A stretch of 42,667 nt of DNA from JBCCGR01 sp039029195 (GTDB lineage Bacteria; Pseudomonadota; Alphaproteobacteria; Rhizobiales; Rhizobiaceae), in assembly GCA_039029195.1 (NCBI GenBank), contig JBCCGR010000040.1, forward strand, positions 1 through 42,667, given 5' to 3'. Positions 31,698 to 40,710 of this stretch are shown one piece after another; positions within the stretch are counted from its first letter, which is position 1; each line of letters starts with the position of its first letter. Below the pieces are notes generated by a model. That model was not told the DNA's origin, ran no database searches, and was given only the letters and a program-made list of their open reading frames with translations. The position numbers were made by a program, and so were the translations under genes.

Positions 31698-33008
31698 TTA
31701 GAGATATCGGTTGACTATGTTTTCCAGCATTTCTTGACGACCCGATTTCGGGGTTGGGTTGATGTCCGCCGAAGCCACCCATTCGGCAATCTGATCAAGT
31801 GAACGTTTGCCGTCGAGCATGTCCTTGGCACCTTCCTGCATCCAGCCAGCATAGCGTTCGTTGAGTGGATTGGACAGTGCGCCATCCTCGATCATCCGCG
31901 CCGCCGCCTTCAGCCCGCGGGCGCAACAATCCATACCGCCGATGTGCGCAGCCAGTAGATCATCCGGCTCCAGTGATTGACGTCGCAACTTGGCGTCAAA
32001 ATTCGTGCCGCCTGTCTTGAAGCCACCCCCAAGCAACACTTGATAGTAGGCCAGAGCCATCTCTGGTACGTTGTTTGGAAACTGGTCCGTGTCCCAACCC
32101 GATTGGTAGTCGTTGCGGTTCATGTCGATGGAACCGAAGATTCCCAGTGCGTTGGCGAGCGCCAATTCGTGTTCGAATGTGTGGCCCGCCAGAATGGCGT
32201 GGCCCTGCTCGATATTGACCTTGATCTCGCTTTCCAGCCCATGACGCTTCAGGAAACCATACACTGTTGCCACGTCGTAGTCGTATTGATGTTTGGTCGG
32301 CTCCTGCGGTTTGGGTTCGATCAGGATTGTGCCTTCGAACCCAATCTTGTGCGTGTACTCGACCACCATATTCAATAAGCGGCCGAGTTGATCGTCTTCT
32401 CGTTTGAGATCGGTGTTGAGCAAGGTCTCGTAGCCCTCGCGTCCGCCCCAAAGCACATAGTTTTCGCCACCAAGCTTGAAGGTTGCATCGATGCAGGTTT
32501 TCACCGTCGCTGCAGCGAAGGCGAAGATCTCTGGGTCTGGGTTGGTTGCAGCACCAGCCATGTAACGACGGTGTGAGAAGAGGTTGGCGGTGCCCCAGAG
32601 CAGTTTGATGCCGGTGTCAGCCATCTTACCTTGGAAATAGTCGACGATTTCCTCGAGGTTCCTGGTATTCTCAGCGAAATTCGCGCCTTCCGGGCGCACA
32701 TCCGCATCGTGAAAACAGAAATAGGGCACGCCGAGAGCGGAAAACATCTCGAAGGCAACGTCGGCCTTTTGTTTTGCCGCACCCATCGTTTCGTTGAACC
32801 AGGGACGCTCAAATGTCTGGCCGCCGAACGGGTCGTTCCCTGGCCAACAGAAGGAGTGCCAGTAAGCCACTGCAAATCTGAGATGGTCTTCCATCCGCTT
32901 GCCCATGACCACTTCATCCGGATCGTAGAAACGGAAGGCAAGCGGGTTGGTGCTATCCGGTCCCTCGAACGGGATTTTTGTGATGTCGCCGAAATATCCG
33001 GTGGTCAT
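31698..33008 (-). CDS. xylA: Xylose isomerase XylA
   Basis: The protein has 436 residues, the usual length for class II xylose isomerase. Signature stretches are visible: YWHSFCWPGNDPFGGQTFER near 49-68, VPYFCFHDADVRPEG near 94-108 with the catalytic His and Asp, YVLWGGREGYETLLNTD near 183-199, LIEPKPQEPTKHQYDYD near 230-246 and the metal ligands in GSIDMNRND. It converts D-xylose to D-xylulose. The start overlaps the xylB stop (ATGA), and it is the last gene of the xylFHGBA operon. Confidence 0.98.
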   Translation of the reverse strand: MTTGYFGDITKIPFEGPDSTNPLAFRFYDPDEVVMGKRMEDHLRFAVAYWHSFCWPGNDPFGGQTFERPWFNETMGAAKQKADVAFEMFSALGVPYFCFHDADVRPEGANFAENTRNLEEIVDYFQGKMADTGIKLLWGTANLFSHRRYMAGAATNPDPEIFAFAAATVKTCIDATFKLGGENYVLWGGREGYETLLNTDLKREDDQLGRLLNMVVEYTHKIGFEGTILIEPKPQEPTKHQYDYDVATVYGFLKRHGLESEIKVNIEQGHAILAGHTFEHELALANALGIFGSIDMNRNDYQSGWDTDQFPNNVPEMALAYYQVLLGGGFKTGGTNFDAKLRRQSLEPDDLLAAHIGGMDCCARGLKAAARMIEDGALSNPLNERYAGWMQEGAKDMLDGKRSLDQIAEWVASADINPTPKSGRQEMLENIVNRYL

Positions 33009-34456
33009 TGCTGTACTCCTGAGAGGGCGGGATAGAGAGAACGGAATCGCTGGTATGCGGTTTCGTAGGCATCGCGCATGCCTCGATCGGGTTGAAAGGA
33101 TTGTCTGATTTTTGGCGTGGTGCAGATTTCCACCGGGTCGCCGCCTTCAGCCGCCAACTGGCCGAGACGAGCTGCACCAAAGGCTGCGCCGAAATCACCG
33201 TCTTCTGGCAAATCGAGCGGTAAATTCAGGGCATTGGCGACGACCTGCAGCCAGTAAGCCGACCGTGTTCCACCACCGACCGCCATCACCCGCTCCAACG
33301 AGGTGCCTGTGCTCTCGAGGGCTTCAAGAGAGTCGCGCAGGGCAAAGGCAACGCCTTCGAGCACCGCCCGGGTCATGGCCTTGCGGTCGTGGGTGTGGTC
33401 GATGCCGGAAAAGGACCCTCTGATTCTGGCGTCATTGTGAGGTGTTCGTTCGCCTGAAAGATAAGGCAAGAAGGTCAATTCTGAAGGTTTTTCAACTGAA
33501 CGACCAAGCTCTTCGGTCAGTGTTTCAGGCCTTTCTCCGCAAATTCCTGCCCACCAGTTGAGCGAGTCCGCCGCAGACAAAAACACTCCCATCTGATGCC
33601 AGGTTTCAGGCACAGCATGACAGAAAGTGTGCACCGCACTCTCGGGTTTGGGCAGGTAGGAAGCATTGGCTACGAACAACACGCCGGAGGTGCCAAGCGA
33701 TACGAAGGCCGATCCTGCGGCGATGGTGCCAAGCCCGATGGCCGACGCCGCATTGTCACCTGCGCCGCCTGCGACCTCGACTTTCGACATGCCCCAGCGC
33801 GATGCCAGTGCGCTACGCAACTGACCGGATGGTTCTGAACCTTCGACCAAACCGGGCATGTGGTCTTGTGAAAGTCCGGTCTCTGACAGCAACTCTGCCG
33901 ACCAGGCGCGCTTTTCAACGTCGAGCCAGCTCGTTCCGGCAGCGTCTGACATTTCGGACACATGTTCGCCTGTGAGCCAAAGACGCAGATAGTCTTTCGG
34001 CAAAAGCACTTTCGCCACTTTCGCGAAAATCTCCGGTTCGTTGTTTCTAACCCAGGCTACTTTTGGTGCAGTGAAGCCGGGAAAGACGATGTTGCCGGAA
34101 ATTTTGCGGAACGCTGGGTTTGCATCCATTGTCGCAGCCTCTTCATGACTGCGAGTGTCGTTCCATAAAATGCAGGGCCGCAGAACTTTATCACCCTCGT
34201 CAAGAAGGGTCGCCCCATGCATCTGGCCGGAAAGGCCAATACCGCGAACGGCAGCTAGTTCCTGCTTATGACTCTGCATAAGAGCATCCAGTGTCTGCTC
34301 GGTTGCTGCAATCCAGTCGCTCGGGGTTTGTTCGGACCATCCCGAATGGGGCCGTAACACCGCTAGCTGAGCGTCGGCTGAGGCAACAATTGTTTGGTCG
34401 GCATCAATCAGCAATGCTTTGATGCCGGAGGTTCCAAGATCGAGACCGAGATACAT
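33005..34456 (-). CDS. xylB: Xylulokinase XylB
   Basis: The ATG at 34456 gives MYLGLDLGTSGIKALLIDAD, the first phosphate motif of FGGY kinases; the in-frame extension to 34624 enters xylG and is rejected. The 483-residue length is normal. Other marks are LSGQMHGATLLDEG near 74-87, CILWNDTRSHEEA near 96-108, GAGDNAASAIGLG near 228-240 and the FGGY-type segment VMAVGGGTRSAYWLQVVANA near 385-404. It phosphorylates D-xylulose to enter the pentose phosphate pathway. It lies 20 bp after xylG and overlaps xylA by 4 bp. Confidence 0.96.
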   Translation of the reverse strand: MYLGLDLGTSGIKALLIDADQTIVASADAQLAVLRPHSGWSEQTPSDWIAATEQTLDALMQSHKQELAAVRGIGLSGQMHGATLLDEGDKVLRPCILWNDTRSHEEAATMDANPAFRKISGNIVFPGFTAPKVAWVRNNEPEIFAKVAKVLLPKDYLRLWLTGEHVSEMSDAAGTSWLDVEKRAWSAELLSETGLSQDHMPGLVEGSEPSGQLRSALASRWGMSKVEVAGGAGDNAASAIGLGTIAAGSAFVSLGTSGVLFVANASYLPKPESAVHTFCHAVPETWHQMGVFLSAADSLNWWAGICGERPETLTEELGRSVEKPSELTFLPYLSGERTPHNDARIRGSFSGIDHTHDRKAMTRAVLEGVAFALRDSLEALESTGTSLERVMAVGGGTRSAYWLQVVANALNLPLDLPEDGDFGAAFGAARLGQLAAEGGDPVEICTTPKIRQSFQPDRGMRDAYETAYQRFRSLYPALSGVQQ

Positions 34457-34476
34457 GCCGTGCTGCCTTCCCGTCT

Positions 34477-35340
34477 TCAGGCCACCCCTTCCGACAGTGC
34501 GCCGGGGCCGGGAATAGCACCGGGTGGGCACTTGCCGAGGATAATCATGCCGAGAACTTCGTCCTTGGTGACATCTTTTGTCCGCGCCGACCCGACAATT
34601 GCACCGTTTTTCATCACGACGCACCTGTCTGCCAGATCGAAGACGTCTTCGATATCGTGACTGATCAAAAAGATGCCGATGCCTTCTTCCTTGAGCTGAT
34701 GTGTCAAGTCAGCAACCTGCCTGGTTTCCTGCGGACCCAGTGCGGCGGTAGGCTCGTCCATGATTAGAATGCGCGCATTGAAGTGGATGGCGCGAGCAAT
34801 TGCAACGGACTGGCGCTGACCGCCCGAAAGCTGCTTCACCGGATCCTTGAACCTCTTAAAGTTCGGATTCAGTCGGTTCATCACTTTGCGGGTCTCCGCT
34901 TCCATGGCGGAGTCGTCGAGTGTTCCCCACCGGGTCAACAGTTCTCGACCAAGGTAGAGATTAGCGGCGGCATCCACATTGTCTGCCAAAGCCAATGTCT
35001 GGTAGATCGTTTCGATCCCGTATTCCTTGGCCTGGCGGGGATTGGTGATTGTCGCTTCCTTGCCGTCCACATAGATAGTGCCGCTGTCGCGGGTGTAGGC
35101 GCCAGAGAGTATCTTGATGAGGGTCGATTTGCCGGCGCCATTGTGTCCTAGCAGGGCGACAACCTCCCCTGGATAAAGATCGCAGGACGCTTTTTCCACG
35201 GCATGAATGCCACCAAAGGCAATGGAAATATCTTTCAATTCCACCAGTGGAGTTTTGCCTTCATTTGGATCAGGCGACGGGCGCTTGATATTTTCTGAAG
35301 CGGCCGTCTCTGGGGCAGAATTTGCAACTGCTTTTTCCAT
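34477..35340 (-). CDS. xylG: Sugar ABC transporter ATPase, XylG-like (single nucleotide-binding domain)
   Basis: The ATG at 35340 (MEKAVANSAPETAASEN) is chosen; the longer frame to 35439 would enter the permease gene. The 287-residue protein has one ABC domain: Walker A in ALLGHNGAGKSTLIKILSG (near 84-102), signature QLSGGQRQSVAIARAIHF and Walker B ILIMDEPTAALGPQE. E. coli XylG has two such domains (about 500 aa); single-domain forms are common in alphaproteobacterial sugar importers such as FrcA. A roughly 50-residue charged N-terminal extension precedes the domain. It lies 10 bp after the permease gene. Confidence 0.9.
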   Translation of the reverse strand: MEKAVANSAPETAASENIKRPSPDPNEGKTPLVELKDISIAFGGIHAVEKASCDLYPGEVVALLGHNGAGKSTLIKILSGAYTRDSGTIYVDGKEATITNPRQAKEYGIETIYQTLALADNVDAAANLYLGRELLTRWGTLDDSAMEAETRKVMNRLNPNFKRFKDPVKQLSGGQRQSVAIARAIHFNARILIMDEPTAALGPQETRQVADLTHQLKEEGIGIFLISHDIEDVFDLADRCVVMKNGAIVGSARTKDVTKDEVLGMIILGKCPPGAIPGPGALSEGVA

Positions 35341-35350
35341 AGTTCCGCTC

Positions 35351-36676
35351 CTAGTCAGAGTTTCTTCGGTAGAGTGTGTCGAGGTAAACCGCGACCACCA
35401 GAACACCACCAACAACCATCTGCTGAATAGCGGAATCAAAGCCGACCAGAACCATGCCGGATTGTAGCGACTGCATCACCAACGCACCAAGGATCGCGCC
35501 GTAGATGGTTCCTATGCCGCCAGCAAACGAAGTGCCACCGATCACCGCAGCCGCGATAACGTACAGCTCGTCAAACTGACCCAGTGCGATGGTTGCCGAC
35601 TTCAGGCGGGCGCTGGCTATGACAGCGGATATGCCAACGAGCGCTCCCATCAGAGAGAAGATCATCAGCGTCATTTTTTTGGTGTTGATACCCGCCAGTT
35701 CAGCCGCTTCCGGATTGCCGCCAATCGCGAAAACGTAACGGCCAAACCGTGTTCGGGTTGTCAGGAATGTCATGAAGATGCCGACGGCGAGGGCGATCAA
35801 AACCGGTATGGCAAGCCCATGCGAAACGAACCCGATTTCTTCCGGCGTGACGCCCTGGGCTTCAGCCGCGCGACGAACAATGCCCTTGGGCCACGGATAG
35901 GCGTTCATCACCAGAACCGCAGCCAGAACAACAAGGCAACCCACGCCACCAATCAAATACTCGGCCCACATCGGACGCAAAGGAAAATTGAAGCGGATGC
36001 GAGACCGGCGGCCCGATATGAGAACAGTAACAATCCCAATACATGCGAGAATTCCGACAATCCACGTGCCGGTTGCCCCGATCGTTCCGTAAGGACCTCC
36101 GCCAATTAAGGCAAAGGTCGTATCAACCGGTGCAATCGTTTCCCCGCGTGCAACGAGATAGGCCGAACCGCGCCAAATCAAAAGACCGCCCAACGTCACG
36201 ATAAAGGCGGGAATGGTGAGATAGGCAATCAGAAAACCCTGAAATGCCCCAATGAGTGCACCGAAAAAGATGCCCACGGCCACTGTGATGAGCCAGGTGA
36301 GCGGGTGATCAAGACCCAGATACTCAGGCAGGATCCAAACCTGAGTCACACCCATAATCATCGCGACCAGACCAAGCATCGACCCGACCGAAAGATCGAT
36401 GTGGCGTGTCACGATGATCAGCATCATGCCCGTCGCCATGACAGCGATGGAGGATGTCTGAACGGAAAGGTTCCAGAGATTTCGCGGTGTCAGAAAGGCA
36501 CCGAAATCATTGGCAATAATGCCGTAAAGGTGAAAGCCGATCCAGATCATCACCAGTGCACCAATCATGCCGAGCATGCGGGAGTCGATCTCTGTCGCTC
36601 TCAGGAACCTGATAAATGCGTTGTCAGACACATCGGTAGATGCGACCGAAGTTGCATCTGCTTCGTTGTCAGCCAT
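35351..36676 (-). CDS. xylH: Sugar ABC transporter permease, XylH-like
   Basis: The ATG at 36676 follows GGGAGGGG and starts MADNEADATSVASTDVSDNA; a longer frame to 36736 is not needed. The 441-residue membrane protein has 10 or more spans, among them ATGMMLIIVTRHIDLSVGSM and LTIPAFIVTLGGLLIWRG, both typical of the RbsC/XylH family, and the C-terminal AAAVIGGTSFAGGIGTIYGA. A cytoplasmic loop rich in Arg (SGRRSRIRFNF) lies mid-protein. Together with XylF and XylG it imports D-xylose. Confidence 0.94.
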   Translation of the reverse strand: MADNEADATSVASTDVSDNAFIRFLRATEIDSRMLGMIGALVMIWIGFHLYGIIANDFGAFLTPRNLWNLSVQTSSIAVMATGMMLIIVTRHIDLSVGSMLGLVAMIMGVTQVWILPEYLGLDHPLTWLITVAVGIFFGALIGAFQGFLIAYLTIPAFIVTLGGLLIWRGSAYLVARGETIAPVDTTFALIGGGPYGTIGATGTWIVGILACIGIVTVLISGRRSRIRFNFPLRPMWAEYLIGGVGCLVVLAAVLVMNAYPWPKGIVRRAAEAQGVTPEEIGFVSHGLAIPVLIALAVGIFMTFLTTRTRFGRYVFAIGGNPEAAELAGINTKKMTLMIFSLMGALVGISAVIASARLKSATIALGQFDELYVIAAAVIGGTSFAGGIGTIYGAILGALVMQSLQSGMVLVGFDSAIQQMVVGGVLVVAVYLDTLYRRNSD

Positions 36677-36748
36677 AACCCCCTCCCGGAACAATTTGAT
36701 AGGAAAACCGAATAGATGGTTCGGATTGCCAATCAAATCTGCCTTTAG

Positions 36749-36778
36749 AAAAGGCCACGCCGCAAATGCCGCGTGGCC
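36749..36778 (-). terminator. Intercistronic hairpin between xylF and xylH
   Basis: On the minus strand, GGCCACGC (36778-36771) pairs with GCGTGGCC (36760-36753) across a 10-base loop, and TTTT follows (36752-36749). It lies 27 bp after the xylF stop. Such a partial terminator or 3'-stabilising hairpin would let the binding protein be made in excess of the membrane parts. Confidence 0.7.
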
Positions 36779-36804
36779 CAGTTTAACATTGACCGTCGAT
36801 ACGC

Positions 36805-37842
36805 TTATTTACAAGCAGCAACGCTACTTGTGTCGCCCTTACAGGCGGTGGCTTTGTCGATCCAACCGGCTTCGATAACAACATTGATGTTGTCTTTGGT
36901 GATCGGCAGTGGCTCCAGAAGAATGGAGTTGACCGTCACACCGCGCTTACCGTCAGAAAATGGCGCAACGTTTGGTACTTCTGTCATTTTCTTTCCGTTA
37001 GCCAGCATCAAGGCTGCTTCAGCAGCAACTTTGCCCAGCGCACGGGAGTCTTTCCAGATGGTCGTTGTCTGCTTGCCCAGCGCTACGCGGTTGATCGCTG
37101 CAAGATCGCCGTCCTGGCCCCCGACCGGAATACCGGCCATGCCTTGGGCTTCAAGAGCAGCAACGACGCCGCCGGCCATGCCGTCATTTTCCGACAGAAC
37201 AGCATCGACGTTGTTGTTGTTTGCCGTCAGGATCTGTTCCATGTTCTTTTGAGCATTTTCTGGCTTCCAGCCATCGGAAAATGCTTCACCAACGATTTTT
37301 ACTTTGCCGGAATCCAGCGATGGCTTGAGCACTTCCATCATGCCATTGAGCAGGAACGTTGCGTTCGGATCGCCTGGGTCGCCCTTGATGATGGCGAAAT
37401 TGCCTTCGGGTTTGACTTTCAACACTTCCGTGGCAATCAGACGGCCAACGCCGACATTGTCGAACGTGATGTAGAGGCTGTCGGGATGTTCGATCTGCAC
37501 GTCGTAGGCGATCATCGGAATGCCTTCGGCAGATGCCTTTTCGACGGCAGGTAGAATGGCCTCGGAATCGAAAGGCACGATCATCAGAACGTCGGCGCCC
37601 TGTGCGATCAACGATTCAACGTCGGTTAGCTGCTTGGCAGCGGAACCCTGCGCGTCTGCAGAAATGTATTTGTCGCCATTAGCCTCAACGATTTTCTTGA
37701 TGACGGCTTCATCGCGCTTCCAGCGCTCTTCCTGAAACACTTTCCATGATACGCCGATTGTTTTTCCTTCGGCGAATGCTGACCCCGCGATTGAAGCAGA
37801 CAGCATAGCTGCGCCCATGAGGGCTACGACTAGTTTTTTCAT
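36805..37842 (-). CDS. xylF: D-xylose ABC transporter binding protein XylF
   Basis: The ATG at 37842 is preceded by GGGAGGA and begins a Sec signal peptide (MKKLVVALMGAAMLSASIAG, cleaved after FA at about residue 24). The 345-residue protein has the XylF pattern: GVSWKVFQEERWKRDEAVIK near 30-49, SLIAQGADVLMIVPFDSEAI near 77-96, AYDVQIEHPDSLYITFDNVG near 114-133 and QDGDLAAINRVALGKQTTTI near 250-269. It is the first gene of the minus-strand xylose operon, and its promoter carries the likely XylR operator. Confidence 0.95.
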   Translation of the reverse strand: MKKLVVALMGAAMLSASIAGSAFAEGKTIGVSWKVFQEERWKRDEAVIKKIVEANGDKYISADAQGSAAKQLTDVESLIAQGADVLMIVPFDSEAILPAVEKASAEGIPMIAYDVQIEHPDSLYITFDNVGVGRLIATEVLKVKPEGNFAIIKGDPGDPNATFLLNGMMEVLKPSLDSGKVKIVGEAFSDGWKPENAQKNMEQILTANNNNVDAVLSENDGMAGGVVAALEAQGMAGIPVGGQDGDLAAINRVALGKQTTTIWKDSRALGKVAAEAALMLANGKKMTEVPNVAPFSDGKRGVTVNSILLEPLPITKDNINVVIEAGWIDKATACKGDTSSVAACK

Positions 37843-37927
37843 TAAGATTTTCCTCCCGGTGCGTACACCAATTGACACACATTTTTGCGGGTAAAACCCG
37901 CCTCCCGGAGCGACCGGGGTGTTGAGC

Positions 37928-37956
37928 CTATTTATTTCGAGGCTCAAAATAAATAG
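37928..37956. promoter_or_regulatory. Operator for the ROK/XylR regulator
   Basis: CTATTTATTT (37928-37937) and AAATAAATAG (37947-37956) are perfectly inverted around nine bases. A second inverted pair, GAGCC/GGCTC (37924-37928 and 37941-37945), overlaps it. The long A/T-rich arms match the style of sites bound by alphaproteobacterial ROK-type XylR proteins. Its right end overlaps the -10 of the xylF promoter, so bound repressor would block transcription. Confidence 0.7.
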
Positions 37957-37981
37957 TGACTTGGAGTTGCCTTTGTGTCAA
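37953..37981 (-). promoter_or_regulatory. xylF promoter
   Basis: Reading on the minus strand, TTGACA (37981-37976) is separated by 17 bp from CACTAT (37958-37953). The -35 is perfect and the -10 has three of six consensus bases. The start of transcription would fall within the operator palindrome. Downstream on the same strand is the ribosome site and ATG of xylF at 37842. Confidence 0.6.
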
Positions 37982-38038
37982 GATTTAAGTTATGAAACTT
38001 CAAGGCACTGAAAATAAAGAAGAAATTTCCGCATCGAT

Positions 38039-39295
38039 GTGGATGGCGTCGCCAGGATCGCTCCTATGTTAGCTGCGCTCAGGTCCGACGACGTACGCAG
38101 TCAGAACCGCAGACGAGTGCTTGCCGTCATTCGCCGGAACGGTGTTGCGTCCCGCACGGATATTGGAAATTCGACCGGATTGAGCGCCGCGACTGTGTCT
38201 GCCATCACGTCGGATTTTCTGGCTGAAGGCATACTCCTGCCACCAGAATCGAAAAGCGTGCCTTCGTCAGGCCGCGGGCGACCAAAGGTTTCGCTCATGG
38301 TCAATCCTGACGCAGCCATCGTCTGCGCAGTCTATTTTCAACTCAACCGTTTGTCGGCCGTGATGGTCGATTATTCGGGTGCAACGATCAGTGAATTTTC
38401 TACTGAATTTGCGTCCCGGAAAATAACATCAAACGAGATAAGACAAGCACTGATCCACTGCATTGAGAAAGCATTGCGCCTGGCAAGCCGCAGCGCATCG
38501 AAACTGCGCCGCATTGCGGTCGGGTTTCAGGGCGTGACTGATGTTGAAGGCTCAATGGTTCTGTGGACTCCAATTTGTAGGCAACGTGACATCCGTCTTT
38601 GCCAATGGCTGGAGGATCATTTTGGCGTGCCCGCCCGGGTGGCGAACGATTGCGATATGATCGCCCAGGCGTTGAACTTGCGTGAACCGGAAAAGTACGG
38701 GCGGAACTTTGGTGTCGTGCTGTTGGCTCATGGTGTTGGCATGGGCCTCTATCTTCGCGAAGGCATCATTAACGGAACGCGATCCTCCGGCGTTGAGTTT
38801 GGTCACATGACCTACATTCCTGGAGGGGCGCTTTGCCGTTGTGGCAACAGAGGATGCATCGAGGCCTATGCGGGAGACTACGGAATCAGCCGCAGGGCAA
38901 AGGGACAACCAGAAGATACTCCACCGCCTGACTTGCTGGAATCACCCAATCTCAAAAGCACAATGGAGCTGGTTCAAGCTGGAGATGAAAACGCATTGGC
39001 AGCAGTCAACGAAGCGGGGGCGGCCATAGGTACGGGACTGGCCAACCTTTTTGCGCTGGTGGATCCCTTCCCGATTGTTTTGGTTGGCCAGGGCGCAATC
39101 TTCTTTGAGCAGATGGAAGCCTCAATCAGGGAGCGACTTGGGACAGCTCCGGGTGATTTTGATGAGAAACGCATCAAAATTGATTGCTATCCGCATGAAA
39201 ATCCGCTGGTCCAGGAAGGCTGTGCAATCAGTGCATTGCTGGCGCATGATGAGGAACTGTCCAGCAGGCGTATTCAAACTGAGGCCGCAGAATGA
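38039..39295 (+). CDS. ROK family transcriptional repressor, XylR-like
   Basis: The 418-residue frame starts at GTG 38039; an ATG at 38066 (MLAALRSDDVRSQNRRRVLA) matches the usual ROK-regulator N-terminus and is a real alternative. The N-terminal winged helix includes SRTDIGNSTGLSAATVSAIT near 46-65. The ROK domain has the zinc motif CRCGNRGCIEAYAG near 265-278, with the GHM just before it in VEFGHMTY. ROK repressors bind a sugar in the kinase-like domain; here D-xylose is likely because it is divergent from xylFHGBA over a strong palindrome. Its stop overlaps the ATG of the di-heme gene. Confidence 0.88.
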   Translation: MDGVARIAPMLAALRSDDVRSQNRRRVLAVIRRNGVASRTDIGNSTGLSAATVSAITSDFLAEGILLPPESKSVPSSGRGRPKVSLMVNPDAAIVCAVYFQLNRLSAVMVDYSGATISEFSTEFASRKITSNEIRQALIHCIEKALRLASRSASKLRRIAVGFQGVTDVEGSMVLWTPICRQRDIRLCQWLEDHFGVPARVANDCDMIAQALNLREPEKYGRNFGVVLLAHGVGMGLYLREGIINGTRSSGVEFGHMTYIPGGALCRCGNRGCIEAYAGDYGISRRAKGQPEDTPPPDLLESPNLKSTMELVQAGDENALAAVNEAGAAIGTGLANLFALVDPFPIVLVGQGAIFFEQMEASIRERLGTAPGDFDEKRIKIDCYPHENPLVQEGCAISALLAHDEELSSRRIQTEAAE

Positions 39296-40710
39296 AACTC
39301 GTTTTGAGTTCAGTATTGGGTGCATTGGTCACCATGCTTGGACCATTGTGTGCTATGGCGGGTGAGGCGGTTTGGGCCGAAAAAAGCTCAGCCATTGGTG
39401 CAGTTGAAAGGATGCCTTCGGGTGTTCTCTCCAAGTCGCAGATTGATGCGTTGGTGAAGATCGGTGAGACGTTGTTTTCAACCAAATTCACCAAGCCTGA
39501 CGGAGCAGGGCGTCCGGGTGCGACGCAAGCGATTATTCCAACGAAAGCGCGCAACAAACCCGAGCAGGCTTTCTCGCGCATGCCCGGTCCTGATGCCGCC
39601 GCGTGTTCCTCCTGTCACAACGACCCTGTGGTGGGCGGAGCCGGAGACTTCGTCACCAACGTGTTTGTTTCAGAAGGCTTCACCAACGCGAATTTTGATA
39701 CCAGCGATCCGCAGTTCTCAAATGAACGTGGAACCAATCATCTGTTTGGCGCAGGGCTGATTGAGTTGCTGGCTCGGGAGATGAGCGACGATCTGGCTGC
39801 GGCACGTGAAAAAGCTTTGGCGGATGCTGCGAAGCGGGGCGAGCCTGTAAAAGTTCCTCTCGAAACGAAAGGCGTCTCATTTGGGTTCATAACAGCCATG
39901 CCGGACGGATTGGTTGATCTGGAGCACGTAGACGGTGTCGACGCCGACCTTGTCGTTAGACCATTCAGCCAAAAGGGTGTGATGACTTCGTTGCGACAGT
40001 TCACTGTCAACGCCATGAATCACCATCACGGCATGCAAGCAACCGAACGATTTGGCGCACGTTGGACCGGATACGCGGATTTTGACGGCGACAAAAAAAC
40101 GGACGAGCTCTCGGCCGCTGACATCTCCGCACTGGTGGCCTGGCAGGCAACGCTCAAAGCACCGGTTGTCAATCAACCCTCGCATGCCGAATGGAAACAG
40201 GCTGCCGCAAGAGGGAAAGCAGTTTTTGCGAATCTGGGATGTAGCACCTGCCACCGACCGTCCCTGCCTCTCAGATCGCTGAAATTCTCCGATCCCGGAC
40301 CGTTCGATGTTTCCGGTACTTTGAATTCTGGACAGGTGAAAAGTCCCGCCGAATACAATCTTGCGCTTCTTGATTGGGTAAAAAAACTGCCCCGCAACAA
40401 ACAAGGCGAGGTGATGGTGCCGTTGTTCGGTGACCTCAAACGCCACAAAATGACGGACCGCTCGGTTGCCGAATTGGGCAATGAACTGCTGTCCCAGCGC
40501 TTTGTTGGCCGAGACATCTTTATGACGTCGGAGCTCTGGGGCATCGGCTCGACCGCGCCTTATGGACACCGCAACGACTTCACGACGCTTGACGGTATCA
40601 TCCTTGCCCATGGAGGTGCCGGCCGAAAAGCGCGGGATGCCTATTCCAACGCGTCGGAAGAAAACCGATCTGCGTTGATCGCATATTTAAAGACGTTGGT
40701 GATTGAGTGA
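39292..40710 (+). CDS. Secreted di-heme c-type oxidoreductase, DUF1111 (MauG/CcpA-related)
   Basis: The 472-residue protein starts MKLVLSSVLGALVTMLGPLC, a signal peptide ending near residue 23. Two heme-c sites are present: CSSCH at 105-109 and CSTCH at 317-321. Around them are FSRMPGPDAAACSSCHNDPVVGG-type DUF1111 features, FGAGLIELL near 152-160 and the C-terminal LWGIGSTAPYGHRNDFTTLD region. DUF1111 (COG3488, called di-heme thiol oxidoreductase) proteins act in the periplasm, with unknown substrates. The ATG overlaps the ROK stop by 4 bp and the next gene by 4 bp. No maturation gene is present here. Confidence 0.88.
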   Translation: MKLVLSSVLGALVTMLGPLCAMAGEAVWAEKSSAIGAVERMPSGVLSKSQIDALVKIGETLFSTKFTKPDGAGRPGATQAIIPTKARNKPEQAFSRMPGPDAAACSSCHNDPVVGGAGDFVTNVFVSEGFTNANFDTSDPQFSNERGTNHLFGAGLIELLAREMSDDLAAAREKALADAAKRGEPVKVPLETKGVSFGFITAMPDGLVDLEHVDGVDADLVVRPFSQKGVMTSLRQFTVNAMNHHHGMQATERFGARWTGYADFDGDKKTDELSAADISALVAWQATLKAPVVNQPSHAEWKQAAARGKAVFANLGCSTCHRPSLPLRSLKFSDPGPFDVSGTLNSGQVKSPAEYNLALLDWVKKLPRNKQGEVMVPLFGDLKRHKMTDRSVAELGNELLSQRFVGRDIFMTSELWGIGSTAPYGHRNDFTTLDGIILAHGGAGRKARDAYSNASEENRSALIAYLKTLVIE

